64,000 bases of DNA from Cupriavidus malaysiensis (GCF_001854325.1 NZ_CP017754.1:1-64000); one strand, 5' to 3'; numbered from the stretch's first letter, positions 51,984-60,813 are shown. Translations and numbers: made by a program. The notes: generated by a model not told the origin, from the letters alone.

Positions 51984-52892
51984 TCAGGCATCGCGGCGGG
52001 AGGCCGGCGCCAGTGCGGACAGTGCCTCCACGGTGGCGCGCAGCCCGGCCTGCAGCGGCTTGTCACGGCGCAGCACCACGGCCAGCGTGCGTCCCAGCGG
52101 GGGGGCCAGCCCGCGCACGGCGATGGCCGCGCCGCGCCGGCCGGGCGGCAGCGCCATCGAGGGCAGTACCGAATAGCCCAGGCCGGCACCCACCAGCTCC
52201 TTGATCGCCTCCACGCTGTCCAGCTCCATGACCGGATGGGCTGCCACGCCACCGCGTGCCAGCCAGGCGTCCACCAGGCTGCGCGTATTGCCGCTCGGCG
52301 AGAACAGCACCAGCGGGCGGCCGGCCAGGTCGGCGGGCGAGACCTCGGGCGGCAGCGGCTCGCCGTCGGCCGGGCCGATCGCGACAAAGGGATCGTCGAC
52401 CACCGGGATGACTTCCAGCATGCGCCCGGAAGCCGGCAGCGTGACCAGGGCCAGGTCCAGGCTGTTGTCCTCGACCGCGCGCACCGCCTCGGCCGCATGG
52501 CAGGTGCGCACCACGATCTCCAGTCCCGGCAGGCGCCGCCGCAGTTCGCGCAGGACTGCCGGCAGTAGGTAGATGCAGGCCGTGGCGCCGGACCCCAGCC
52601 GCACCTGGCCGATCACCTCGGTGCCGTGGCGGGCCATGCCGGCTTCGGTGGCGGCCAGGGCCGCGGCCACGCTCCGTGCGTGGCGCAGCAGTTCTTCGCC
52701 CGCGGCGGTGGGACGTGCGCGCCGGCCGACCCGCTCCAGCAGCCGCAGGCCGTAGCGCTGCTCGAGCTGGCGCACTTGCTGGCTCACCGCGGGCTGGCTC
52801 AGGCCGAGACGGTCGGCCGCGGCCGAAAAGCTGCCGAGTTCGCAGACCAGCGCGAAGCTGCGCAGGTGATCGGGATGCAGCAGAGGACGCAT
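51984..52892 (-). CDS. LysR-family transcriptional regulator
   Basis: A 302-residue LTTR. The winged HTH is at about 6-65 (LRSFALVCELGSFSAAADRL, LSQPAVSQQVRQLEQRYGLR). The substrate-binding domain includes IGQVRLGSGATACIYLLPAV, LALVTLPASGRMLEVIPVV and GAGLGYSVLPSMAL, resembling the CysB/CbbR-like branch. It is divergent from a GNAT gene with 160 bases between, holding TTATAGCATGGCGCTGCG near 52936. The neighbouring GNAT gene is the obvious candidate target. Confidence 0.9.
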   Translation of the reverse strand: MRPLLHPDHLRSFALVCELGSFSAAADRLGLSQPAVSQQVRQLEQRYGLRLLERVGRRARPTAAGEELLRHARSVAAALAATEAGMARHGTEVIGQVRLGSGATACIYLLPAVLRELRRRLPGLEIVVRTCHAAEAVRAVEDNSLDLALVTLPASGRMLEVIPVVDDPFVAIGPADGEPLPPEVSPADLAGRPLVLFSPSGNTRSLVDAWLARGGVAAHPVMELDSVEAIKELVGAGLGYSVLPSMALPPGRRGAAIAVRGLAPPLGRTLAVVLRRDKPLQAGLRATVEALSALAPASRRDA

Positions 52893-53052
52893 ACCAAAGT
52901 TCTGCTAATGCAGTGGATAAGCCGCCAAAGCTTCCCTTATAGCATGGCGCTGCGCTAAGGTTGGACCATGGCCCCGCCTTCCTGCCCGCCAGGTGCGCCA
53001 GGGCCGTGCCGGCCACGCGCCGGCTCCATCCTGCCGTCGTCACCACCCGATC

Positions 53053-53640
53053 ATGAACGCCCCGCTGCCCGTCCACGCGCCGGCCTCCGCCGCGCCCAGC
53101 ACCGCTCCTAGCATCCGCACCGCCGAAGCCGGCGATGTCCCGGCCATCCTGGCCATCTACGCCCACCACGTGCAATTCGGGCGCGCCTCCTTCGAGGAAC
53201 AGGTGCCGACCCTGGCGGAGATGGAGCGCCGTTTCGCCGACGTGGGCCGCCAGGGCCTGCCCTACCTGGTGGCGCAGCGCGACGGCGTGGTGCTGGGCTA
53301 CGCCTACGCTTCCGCCTATCGCACACGCAGCGGCTATCGCTTCACCATCGAGGACTCCATCTACATCGACCACCGCCATGCCGGCGCGGGGCTCGGACGG
53401 GCGCTGCTGCAGGAACTGCTGGTGCGCTGCGAGCGCGGCCCCTGGCGCCAGATGGTGGCGGTGGTGGCCAGTACCGCCAGCGGCGAAGGCGCCGGCTCGA
53501 TCGCGCTGCACGAGAAGATGGGCTTCCGCGTGATCGGCCGGCTGGAGGCCGTGGGCTTCAAGCATGGGCAGTGGATCGACACCCTGCTCATGCAGCGCCC
53601 GCTCGGTGCCGGCAACGTCGGCTTGCCGGGCGCGGGCTGA
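53053..53640 (+). CDS. GNAT acetyltransferase, phosphinothricin-acetyltransferase-like
   Basis: A 195-residue GNAT enzyme. AEAGDVPAILAIYAHHVQFG, the SFEEQVPTLAEMERR segment, YAYASAYRTRSGYRFTIEDS and IDHRHAGAGLGRALLQELL match the PAT/MddA group, which acetylates phosphinothricin, methionine sulfone and sulfoximine. GSIALHEKMGFRVIGRLEAV is the usual end. A 20-residue Ala/Pro-rich lead precedes the domain. Start ATG 53053. It is divergent from the LysR gene. Confidence 0.88.
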   Translation: MNAPLPVHAPASAAPSTAPSIRTAEAGDVPAILAIYAHHVQFGRASFEEQVPTLAEMERRFADVGRQGLPYLVAQRDGVVLGYAYASAYRTRSGYRFTIEDSIYIDHRHAGAGLGRALLQELLVRCERGPWRQMVAVVASTASGEGAGSIALHEKMGFRVIGRLEAVGFKHGQWIDTLLMQRPLGAGNVGLPGAG

Positions 53641-53653
53641 AGGCGGCCCCGAC

Positions 53654-54325
53654 TCAATCCCGGCCGGCGGCACCTGCCGCCAGCCGCGCGGCGACTGCTG
53701 CGCTCCAGTCGTCGAGCCTGGCGCGGGCGGCCTCGATGGCGGCCGGCTCGCGCCGCAGGTTCTCCAGCCGCAGCACCTCCACCTGCGTCAAGCCCATGCA
53801 GCCGAACACGGCGCGCAGGTAGGGCGAGAGGAAATCGACCTGGCTTCCCGGCCCGGCCTCGAAGGCCCCGCCGGCGGCGGCCACCACCAGGACCGGCCGG
53901 TCGGCCAGCAGGCCGACCTTGCCTGCCGGCGTGCTGAGGAAGGTGCGGCCAGGCCGCACCACGTGGTCGATCCAGGCCTTCAGCGCCGACGGCACCGTGA
54001 AGTTATGCACAGGCGTGCTCAACAGCACCAGGTCGGCCGCTTCGAGCTGCCCGATCCATTGCTCGGAGGCGGCCAGCGCGGCCTCCGCCGCAGGGCTGCG
54101 CGCCTGCGCCGGCGTCAGGCTGGCCTCGACCATGCGCGCGTCGGGATGCGGTGGAGGCATGGCGCCGAGGTCGCAGTCGAGCACGCGCAGCGGCCCCAGC
54201 GCCTGCTGCAGGCGCGCCAGCACGTGATGCCCGGCGGCGCGGCTGTGCGAGGCTCCGCCGCGGCTGCTGGCCGCGACGTGCAGCAAGGTGCGGGACGCTT
54301 CCCGCGAAGCAGCCCGCGCGCTCAT
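53654..54325 (-). CDS. FMN-dependent NAD(P)H oxidoreductase (AzoR-like)
   Basis: A 223-residue flavodoxin-fold quinone/azo reductase. Visible motifs are LHVAASSRGGASHS at the N-terminus, STPVHNFTVPSALKAWIDHV in the middle and VVAAAGGAFEAGPGSQVDFL near the FMN site. Start ATG 54325 overlaps the stop of the GNAT gene by four bases (ATGA), making it the third gene of the coupled operon. It may detoxify quinones or nitro/azo compounds. Confidence 0.87.
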   Translation of the reverse strand: MSARAASREASRTLLHVAASSRGGASHSRAAGHHVLARLQQALGPLRVLDCDLGAMPPPHPDARMVEASLTPAQARSPAAEAALAASEQWIGQLEAADLVLLSTPVHNFTVPSALKAWIDHVVRPGRTFLSTPAGKVGLLADRPVLVVAAAGGAFEAGPGSQVDFLSPYLRAVFGCMGLTQVEVLRLENLRREPAAIEAARARLDDWSAAVAARLAAGAAGRD

Positions 54326-54789
54326 GCCAGCGCCGTGTAAAAGCGCAGCGCCGAGGCCAGCAGGCCGTTGCGGTAGTAGAAGCGGTGGCCCAGCACATTG
54401 GTGAGCGGCGTATCCAGCACGAGCTTGGCGCAGCCGAGCGCAGCGGCCTCCTGCTTGAGGCGGGCCATCATGCGCTCGCCGTACCCGCCGCTGCGCAGCG
54501 CCCCGTCGGTGACCAGGTCGTCCACATAGAAATGCACCCCATGCACCAGGTTGTCCTGCAGCCGGAAGCCCGCCAGCGCCACCGGCCGGCCATCCTGCCA
54601 CAGGGCCAGCAGCCGGTAGCCGGCCGCGCGCTGGCGCTGCCAGCGCGACACCAGCTCGTCGGCCGATTCGAGGTGCGGGCGCAGTTGCTGCATCAGGGCG
54701 AAGCAGGCACGCACGCCGGCCTCGTCGTCGACATAGCGGATCCCGTCCGCTTCCGGCAGGTCGCGTACCGGTTGCGCGGCGGCGTTCAT
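54322..54789 (-). CDS. GNAT acetyltransferase
   Basis: A 155-residue GNAT protein with DDEAGVRACFALMQQLRPHL near the N-terminus, the acetyl-CoA motif around LRSGGYGERMMARLKQEA and a C-terminal KLVLDTPLTNVLGHRFYYRN. The usual Q/RxxGxG/A is here RSGGYG. Substrate unknown. It overlaps the genes on both sides by four bases (ATGA), so the three proteins are made together. Confidence 0.85.
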   Translation of the reverse strand: MNAAAQPVRDLPEADGIRYVDDEAGVRACFALMQQLRPHLESADELVSRWQRQRAAGYRLLALWQDGRPVALAGFRLQDNLVHGVHFYVDDLVTDGALRSGGYGERMMARLKQEAAALGCAKLVLDTPLTNVLGHRFYYRNGLLASALRFYTALA

Positions 54790-55271
54790 GCGGCGCTCCC
54801 GCGCACCGCCGGCGGCGGCGCGAAGCGGAAGCCCGCGGCGATGCGGTTCCAGGCGTTGATATTGGCCACCGCCGCGCTCAGGTGGGCGAGCTCGGCCGGC
54901 GCGAAGGCGGCGCTGGCCTGGGCGTAGACAGCGTCGTCCACCTCGTGCACGGCCACGCGCGTGAGTGCCTCGGCCCAGGCCAGCGCCGCCTGCTCGCGTT
55001 CGCTGTAGAGGCCGGCGTCGCGCCAGGCGGCGAGCAGGTCGAGCTTGCGCGGATCGAGGTCCAGCCCGAGCTGGCGCACGATATTGAGGTGGTACTGCAG
55101 GCAGAAGGCGCAGCCGTTGATCTGCGACACGCGCAGCTTGACCAGCTCGGTCAGGGCCTTGTCCAGGCCGGAGTCGTCGACCGCCTTGCCGAGGGCAGCG
55201 AGTGCGGCATGGACGGCGGGGGCGGCCTGGGCGAACTCCTGGTAGGCAAGGCGGACAGAATGTTGCGGCAT
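54786..55271 (-). CDS. AhpD-like carboxymuconolactone-decarboxylase-family protein
   Basis: A 161-residue alkylhydroperoxidase of the CMD family. The redox centre CAFCLQYH (Cys54, Cys57, His61) is intact, with LTELVKLRVSQINGCAFC before it and EREQAALAWAEALTRVAV and NINAWNRIAAGFRF after it. It would reduce peroxides through its cysteine pair. Start ATG 55271 follows ACAGGAGAACGTC; the frame reaches 55430. First gene of the coupled three-gene operon and preceded by a large palindrome. Confidence 0.9.
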   Translation of the reverse strand: MPQHSVRLAYQEFAQAAPAVHAALAALGKAVDDSGLDKALTELVKLRVSQINGCAFCLQYHLNIVRQLGLDLDPRKLDLLAAWRDAGLYSEREQAALAWAEALTRVAVHEVDDAVYAQASAAFAPAELAHLSAAVANINAWNRIAAGFRFAPPPAVRGSAA

Positions 55272-55341
55272 GGACGTTCTCCTGTTGGCGAGCAAGGGAA
55301 GGGGCATCCGGCAGTCACACCGGAATGCGTTGCACCGGAAT

Positions 55342-55380
55342 AGTATCAGAGCACGAATACTATATTCGTACTCTGATACT
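55342..55380. promoter_or_regulatory. Large palindromic operator before the AhpD-like operon
   Basis: AGTATCAGAGCACGAATA (55342-55359) is mirrored by TATTCGTACTCTGATACT (55363-55380) around CTA, with a single mismatch over 18 base pairs. It lies 71-109 bases upstream of the ATG, among sequence far richer in A and T than the genes. The length suggests a dimer-of-dimers site for a TetR- or MarR-type repressor; no regulator gene is adjacent. Confidence 0.75.
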
Positions 55381-55547
55381 TTAGGCAAGTCACGGGGGTG
55401 TTCGATGCGGGCCATGGCGGCGGGAATCACACCCAGATCATTCTTGGTATGGATGCTGAAGGGTAGTCGCTTCCTTGTGTATTCGATGCGACGAATAGTC
55501 AGGATAGTGCCGTGCGTATTGCGGCACGAATCGCCAGCGCAAAGCAG

Positions 55548-55569
55548 GACGCCCGCTGGCGCGGGCGTC
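55548..55569 (-). terminator. Weak terminator after the M20 peptidase gene
   Basis: GACGCCCGC and GCGGGCGTC form a 9-base-pair stem with TGGC loop. On the minus strand it is followed by CTGCTTTG, a poor T-run. Confidence 0.5.
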
Positions 55570-55628
55570 TCGATGGCCGCCGCTGCTGCGGCGGCCTTGG
55601 CAAGGCGGGGGCCGGCGCCCCCGCGGGC

Positions 55629-56897
55629 TCAGCCCAGCAGGTCCGACAGCGCCAGCGCGACCACCTTGGTGGCGCGGTTCAGGTCGTTGAGGCGCAGGTT
55701 CTCGTCCGAGTTGTGGCCGCGCGCTTCCATCAGCGTGCGCGGGCCGGCGCCGTACAGCACGGTGGGGATGCCGCGTGCGGTGTAGTGGCGGGCATCGGTG
55801 TAGAGCGGCACGCCCTGCACCGGGATCTCCACGCCGAACACGGCTTCCGCGCGGCTCTTGAGCGCGCCGATCAGCTTTTCCACGCCGGGCAGCTCGGACA
55901 GCGGTTCGGCCAGGATGATGCGCTCCACCTTGACCTCGATGCCCGGGCGGTCCTTGGCGGCCTGCTCGACCACCGCGCGGATCTCGCCTTCCGCGTCGAA
56001 GCCGAGCTCTTCGGGGATCATGCGGCGGTCGATGCGGAAGGTCACCAGGTCCGGCACCACGTTGGTGTTGATGCCGCCCTTGATCAGGCCCACGTTGAGC
56101 GTGGCGGTGTCGATGCCCGGCACCTTGGACTTGCGCTTGGCCAGTTCGGCGCGCAGGCCGTAGATGGCCTGCAGGATATGGGTGGCGGCCTCGATGGCGT
56201 CGACGCCGGTGTGCGGCATGGCGGCGTGGCCCTGCTTGCCCTTGACCGTCACTTCGACGTGCAGGCAGCCGTTGTGGGCCGAGGTGATGCCGTAGGAAAA
56301 GCCGGCCGAGATGGCGTAGTCGGGCTTGGTCAGGCCTTCGTCGAGCAGGAACTTGGGACCGATGTCGCCGCCGGTCTCCTCGTCATAGGTGAACTGCAGC
56401 TCGACCGTGCCGTTGAGCGGGACGCCCTGTTTCTCGGCCTCCATCAGCGCCAGCACCGCATAGGTGTAGGTGGCGAAATCGGACTTGGACACCGCCACGC
56501 CACGGCCGTACATCACCGGGCCGTGCTCGCTGTCGGCGATCTCGCCGCCGTAGGGGTCCTTGGTCCAGCCCAGGCCCGGCGGCACCACGTCGCCGTGGGC
56601 ATTCATCGCGATGGTGGGGCCGCCCTGGCCGAAGGTCTTGCGCACGACCAGGTTGGTGGCGCTGATCATGCCGGCCGCCTTGACCTTGTCGTCCGGCACC
56701 TTGTGCGCCTCGACCCGGAAGCCCAGGCCTTCGAGCAGTGCCTTGGCACGCTTGCCGTGGGCGTCGCAGTCGCCCGGCGGGTTGTCCGAGGGCACCTTGA
56801 CCAGTTCGGCCAGGAAGGCCTCCTGCTGCGGGCGGTGCTGGTCGATGAACTGGCTCAGGGTGGCGTCTTTGGCACTCATATTGTCTCGGGCGGTCAT
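55629..56897 (-). CDS. M20-family metallopeptidase/deacylase (ArgE/DapE type)
   Basis: A 422-residue co-catalytic zinc hydrolase that removes acyl groups from N-acyl amino acids or cuts dipeptides. Zinc motifs are AMNAHGDVVPPG and FTYDEETGGDIGP, plus the MYGRGVAVSKSDFAT stretch, GKQGHAAMPHTG of the lid domain and EARGHNSDENLRL near the end. I chose ATG 56897; ATG 56879 (MSAKD) is equally plausible. It follows the carbamoylase-like gene by 71 bases, so the two are probably one transcript. Confidence 0.9.
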   Translation of the reverse strand: MTARDNMSAKDATLSQFIDQHRPQQEAFLAELVKVPSDNPPGDCDAHGKRAKALLEGLGFRVEAHKVPDDKVKAAGMISATNLVVRKTFGQGGPTIAMNAHGDVVPPGLGWTKDPYGGEIADSEHGPVMYGRGVAVSKSDFATYTYAVLALMEAEKQGVPLNGTVELQFTYDEETGGDIGPKFLLDEGLTKPDYAISAGFSYGITSAHNGCLHVEVTVKGKQGHAAMPHTGVDAIEAATHILQAIYGLRAELAKRKSKVPGIDTATLNVGLIKGGINTNVVPDLVTFRIDRRMIPEELGFDAEGEIRAVVEQAAKDRPGIEVKVERIILAEPLSELPGVEKLIGALKSRAEAVFGVEIPVQGVPLYTDARHYTARGIPTVLYGAGPRTLMEARGHNSDENLRLNDLNRATKVVALALSDLLG

Positions 56898-56968
56898 GAT
56901 TTGGCTCGTTCTGTTCTGGGGATGGTAGGACACTTCGCGGCAAGGCGGCCGGGTGCGTTTGGTGCGGC

Positions 56969-58222
56969 TCAGTGCGGCCGCGCGAAATGCTCGACGAAGT
57001 CCGAGAAGACGCGGGCCGCCAGTTCGGCATCGTCGGCGCTCATGGTCTCGGTGGGATGGTGGCTGATGCCGCCGTTGCCGCAGCGCACGAACAGCATGGC
57101 GACATCGGCGATGGCGGCGATGGCCATGGCATCGTGGCCGGCACCCGACGGCAGGTGGCGCACCGGCAGGCCCTGGCGGGCGATGGCGTCGGCCCACTGC
57201 TGCTGCAGCCACGGGGCGCAGGGCACGCTGGCGGCCTCGTGGGTCTTGCGCACCTGCGCGCGCACCTGGCGCCGCGCGCAGACGCGCTCGATCTCGGCCA
57301 GCACATCGGCCACGGCGGCCTGGCGCACGGCATCGTCGCCGGCGCGGATGTCGATGGAGAACTGGGCGCGTCCCGGCACCACGTTGGTGGCGCCGTTGGG
57401 CACGTTGAACTGGCCGACCGTGCCGACCAGGCCCGGCGTGCCGCCGCAGCGGCGCTCGATGTAGAGGCCGATCTCGGCGGCCGCCATGGCGGCGTCGCGG
57501 CGCATGTCCATCGGCACCGTGCCGGCGTGGCCGGCCAGCCCTTCCAGGTCCACCAGGAAGCGGCTGGCGCCGGAGATGGCGGTGACCACGCCCAGCGGCA
57601 GCCCTTCGTTGAGCAGCACCGGGCCCTGTTCGATATGCACCTCGATGAAGCCCAGCACCTGGGCGCGCGGGTGCGCGGCGGCCGGCAGCCGGTCGGGCTC
57701 GAAGCCGGCGGCGCGCATCACGTCGCGCATGCTGCGGCCTTCGTCGTCCAGGTTGTCGAGCACCTTGCTGTCGAAGGTGCCGGCGATGGCGCGGCTGCCC
57801 AGCAGCGTGGCCTTGAAGCGCACGCCCTCTTCCTCGGCGAAGCCGACCACTTCGACAGCGAAGGGAAAGCGCTTGCCCTGGCGGTGCCAGGCGCCCACGC
57901 AGGCGATCGGCAGCAGCACGCCGAGGTTGCCGTCATAGCGGCCGGCGTCGCGCACGGTGTCGAAGTGCGAGCCGGTCAGCAGCGCGGGGGCGCCGGGCTC
58001 CAGTCCTTCGTAGCGGCCGATCACGTTGCCCGCGGCATCGCGGCGCACCTGCATGCCGGCTTCCTCCATCCAGCGTGCGAGCTGGGCCGCGGCGCCGTGG
58101 TGGGCTTCGGTCAGGTAGGTGCGGGTGAGCATGCCGGGCTGCTCGGTATGCGCGGCCAGGGTGTCGGCCCAGGCCATGATGCACGTGCCGGTCTCGCCGG
58201 CCGGCGAAGGGGATGCTGCCAT
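56969..58222 (-). CDS. Zn-dependent hydantoinase/carbamoylase-family amidase (AllC/HyuC type)
   Basis: A 417-residue M20-clan amidase. Members hydrolyse N-carbamoyl amino acids, allantoate or ureidoglycolate. Metal ligands appear in LTGSHFDTVRDAGRYDGNLG, GFAEEEGVRF, FIEVHIEQGPVL and SGAGHDAMAIA. The dimerisation domain has SGASRFLVDLEGLAGHAGTV. Start ATG 58222 (a second at residue 16). It is divergent from the DctA-type transporter gene and paired with the M20 deacylase. Confidence 0.92.
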   Translation of the reverse strand: MAASPSPAGETGTCIMAWADTLAAHTEQPGMLTRTYLTEAHHGAAAQLARWMEEAGMQVRRDAAGNVIGRYEGLEPGAPALLTGSHFDTVRDAGRYDGNLGVLLPIACVGAWHRQGKRFPFAVEVVGFAEEEGVRFKATLLGSRAIAGTFDSKVLDNLDDEGRSMRDVMRAAGFEPDRLPAAAHPRAQVLGFIEVHIEQGPVLLNEGLPLGVVTAISGASRFLVDLEGLAGHAGTVPMDMRRDAAMAAAEIGLYIERRCGGTPGLVGTVGQFNVPNGATNVVPGRAQFSIDIRAGDDAVRQAAVADVLAEIERVCARRQVRAQVRKTHEAASVPCAPWLQQQWADAIARQGLPVRHLPSGAGHDAMAIAAIADVAMLFVRCGNGGISHHPTETMSADDAELAARVFSDFVEHFARPH

Positions 58223-58655
58223 GCGTGTCTCCTGCTGGAAGTGCGTGAAAGCGACGGCGTGCCGGACGCAAGCACCGTGCCGGGCCCGGCCTTGCCGCCC
58301 GGCAATGCACCGCGCGCGGCGCGCCGGATGGTGGCACCGCGGCGGTCGCGCGCGGGCCCTGGCTCTCTATTCTGTGCGATCCATGGTAGCACAGTGAATT
58401 CAAAAATTGCATACAAAAATGATATGCACTATATTGGCCTCCACGCGTCGACAATCCGCCGCGGACAATCCGGTCCGGCGAGCGTATTGCGCGGGTTCCG
58501 CCCGTACCCGGGCGGCGCTCGGCGGGGTGGGCCTTCCGGCACCGGGGCCTGGCCCGGCGCCACCCGACCGGCCCCGACGGCCGGCATCACCGACAGAAAA
58601 GACGGCAAGCCAGGTGGCGCACCCGCCCCCGTGGACTGGCCGGATGGAGACAACC
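58223..58655. other. Divergent control region between the amidase and transporter genes
   Basis: Holds an AT-rich core (58380-58436) with a promoter and palindrome. The 220 bases from there to the transporter ATG are GC-rich and form a long leader for which I see no gene; the open frame through it lacks a ribosome site and family features. Confidence 0.6.
58407..58435 (+). promoter_or_regulatory. Promoter with embedded GntR-type palindrome
   Basis: TTGCAT (58407-58412) and TATATT (58430-58435) are exactly 17 bases apart, a good sigma70 promoter directed at the dctA-like gene. TGCATA at 58408 and TATGCA ending at 58428 form an inverted repeat with 9-base spacer lying between and over the two hexamers, where a repressor would block RNA polymerase. 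The GntR regulator encoded at 60.1 kb is the natural candidate. Confidence 0.65.
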
Positions 58656-60068
58656 ATGCAGCACGCGAACCTTTCGCGCCCTGGTACCGGCCTGCCCGGC
58701 AAAGGACCGGGCGTCCCTTTCCACATCCGCTTCACCCGTTCCCTGTTCGGCCAGGTGCTGATCGCGCTGGCGCTCGGCGCCGTGCTCGGCCTGCTCGCAC
58801 CCGAGTTCGCCGCCAAGCTCAAGCCGCTCGGAGACGCCTTCATCAAGCTGATCAAGATGCTGATCGGCCCCATCGTGTTCTGCGTGGTGGTGGCCGGCAT
58901 CTGCGGCGCCGGCGAGCTGAAGAAGGTGGGCCGGGTCGGCATCAAGGCCGTGGTCTACTTCGAGGTGGTCACCACCATCGCGCTGGCGCTCGGCGTGGCG
59001 CTGGCCTACCTGTTCGAGCCGGGCACCGGCATGAACGTCAACCCGCACTCGCTCGATGCGTCGGCCATGGCCGCCTACGTGGAGAACGCCGAGAAGATCA
59101 AGAGCGCGGGCATGGTCGACTTCCTGCTCAAGCTGATTCCCAACACGGTGATGGGCGCTTTCGCCAGCGGTGACGTGCTGCAGGTGCTGCTGGTCTCGGT
59201 GCTGTTCGGCTGCGCGCTGTCGCTGGTGGGCGAGCGCGGCCGCCCGCTGGTGGCGCTGATCGACACCTTCTCGCACACGCTGTTCAAGATGATGGGCTTC
59301 ATCATCAAGCTGGCGCCGCTCGGCGTGCTCGGCGCGGTGGCCTTCACCGTGGGCAAGTACGGCATCGGCTCGCTCAAGCAGCTTGGCTTCCTGGTGATGC
59401 TGTTCTATGGCGCGGTGGCTCTCTTCGTGCTGGTGGTGCTGGGTACCGTGATGCGCCTGTGCGGCTTCTCCGTGCTCAAGCTGATCCGCTACCTGCGCGC
59501 CGAGCTGCTGGTGGTGCTGGGCACCGCCTCCTCCGACAGCGTGCTGCCGCAGGTGATGAAGAAGCTGGAGTTCATGGGCATCAAGAAGTCGGTGGTGGGC
59601 CTGGTGATACCGACCGGCTATTCCTTCAACCTGGATGCCTTCTCGATTTACCTGACGCTGGCGGCGGTCTTCATCGCGCAGGCCACCAACACCCCGCTGG
59701 CCTTCGGCGACCTGCTCGGCATCCTTGCCGTGGCGCTGGTCACCTCCAAGGGCGCGCACGGCGTGCCCGGCTCGGCCATCGTGATCCTCGCCGCCACGCT
59801 GTCGGCCCATCCCGCCATTCCCGCCATCGGACTGGTGCTGGTGCTGTCGGTCGACTGGTTCATCGGCATCGCGCGCGCGCTCGGCAACCTGGTCGGCAAC
59901 TGCGTGGCCACCGTGGTGGTGGCCGCCTGGGAGAAGGATATCGACCGCGAGCGCGCCCATGCCGTGCTCGACGGCCGCGTGCCCGCCGGCGAACTCGACG
60001 AAGGCCTGTCGCCGCCGGTGCCCGCCGGGCCCGCGCCGGCGCTGCCCGATACCGTGGGCGGGCGCTAG
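58656..60068 (+). CDS. dctA: DctA-type C4-dicarboxylate/cation symporter
   Basis: A 470-residue sodium- or proton-coupled transporter of the dicarboxylate/amino acid:cation symporter family. It has eight helices plus two hairpins. Core motifs are TASSDSVLPQVMKKLEFMGI (serine-rich hairpin), GYSFNLDAFSIYLTL and SKGAHGVPGSAIVILAATLS. Start ATG 58656 (MQHANL) follows GGAGACAACC; ATG 58644 is an alternative. The acidic/Pro-rich C-terminus is longer than usual. Next to two amidohydrolases it may import their product or an acidic substrate. Confidence 0.92.
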   Translation: MQHANLSRPGTGLPGKGPGVPFHIRFTRSLFGQVLIALALGAVLGLLAPEFAAKLKPLGDAFIKLIKMLIGPIVFCVVVAGICGAGELKKVGRVGIKAVVYFEVVTTIALALGVALAYLFEPGTGMNVNPHSLDASAMAAYVENAEKIKSAGMVDFLLKLIPNTVMGAFASGDVLQVLLVSVLFGCALSLVGERGRPLVALIDTFSHTLFKMMGFIIKLAPLGVLGAVAFTVGKYGIGSLKQLGFLVMLFYGAVALFVLVVLGTVMRLCGFSVLKLIRYLRAELLVVLGTASSDSVLPQVMKKLEFMGIKKSVVGLVIPTGYSFNLDAFSIYLTLAAVFIAQATNTPLAFGDLLGILAVALVTSKGAHGVPGSAIVILAATLSAHPAIPAIGLVLVLSVDWFIGIARALGNLVGNCVATVVVAAWEKDIDRERAHAVLDGRVPAGELDEGLSPPVPAGPAPALPDTVGGR

Positions 60069-60123
60069 CGCTAGAATCTCGGCATTCCCCCAACGCGCGC
60101 AGCCCCTGCGCCAGCGCATCGCC

Positions 60124-60813
60124 ATGCCCGAGCACATCGATCCCGACATGACCGCCGAAGCGATCGCCGAAGACATCGTCGCGGCGATCGTCTCGCACCG
60201 CCTGCCGCCCGGCACCAAGCTGCGCGAGGAGGCCCTGGCCAGCGTCTACCGCGTCAGCCGCACCAAGGTGCGCGCGGCGCTGCTGATGCTGTCCAAGGAC
60301 AAGGTGATCCAGATCGTGCCGGACAAGGGGGCCTTCGTCGCCAAGCCGAGCGCCGAGGAGGCGCGCGAGGTCTTCGCCGTGCGCCGCATCCTGGAGGCGG
60401 CGCTGGCGCGCGAGTTCGTGGCGCGCGCGGGCGCCGCCGACTACAAGCGCATCGACCGCCATCTCGCCGCCGAGAAGAAGGCGCTGGCGGGCAACGATGC
60501 CCAGCTGCGCACGCGCTTGCTGGGTGACTTCCACATCCTGCTGGCCGACGTGGTCGGCAACGGCGTGCTGACCGAGATGTTGCGCGAGCTGTCGACGCGC
60601 AGCGCGGTCATCACCATGCTCTACCAGTCGCGCCGCGACGCCGCCTGCTCGTCGGAAGAGCACCGCGAGTTCATCGAAGCCGCCCGCGCCGGCGATACCG
60701 AGCGCGCCGTGGCGCTGATGGTCGAGCACCTCGGCCACGTGGAAGGCGCGCTGCATTTCGAGGAGCTGCCGGCGGCCAAGGGCAAGGACCTGGTCGCCGC
60801 GCTGCTGGCCTGA
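60124..60813 (+). CDS. GntR-family regulator with FCD domain
   Basis: A 229-residue regulator of the FadR/VanR branch. The winged HTH is at about 8-75 (IVSHRLPPGTKLREEALASV, YRVSRTKVRAALLMLSKDKV). The FCD domain is all-helical, with metal-binding residues expected in FAVRRILEAALAREF, LLGDFHILLADVVGNG and EEHREFIEAARAGD. It follows the transporter gene by 55 bases on the same strand and probably controls it and the divergent amidohydrolases. Confidence 0.9.
   Translation: MPEHIDPDMTAEAIAEDIVAAIVSHRLPPGTKLREEALASVYRVSRTKVRAALLMLSKDKVIQIVPDKGAFVAKPSAEEAREVFAVRRILEAALAREFVARAGAADYKRIDRHLAAEKKALAGNDAQLRTRLLGDFHILLADVVGNGVLTEMLRELSTRSAVITMLYQSRRDAACSSEEHREFIEAARAGDTERAVALMVEHLGHVEGALHFEELPAAKGKDLVAALLA

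Larger units (their letters stand above)
55272..55628. other. Intergenic region between the AhpD-like operon and the M20 gene
   Basis: Contains the 39-base palindrome at 55342-55380, an AT-richer part (55400-55530), and a GACGCCCGC/GCGGGCGTC hairpin at 55548-55569 that probably helps end the leftward M20 transcript. No gene is visible. Confidence 0.6.
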
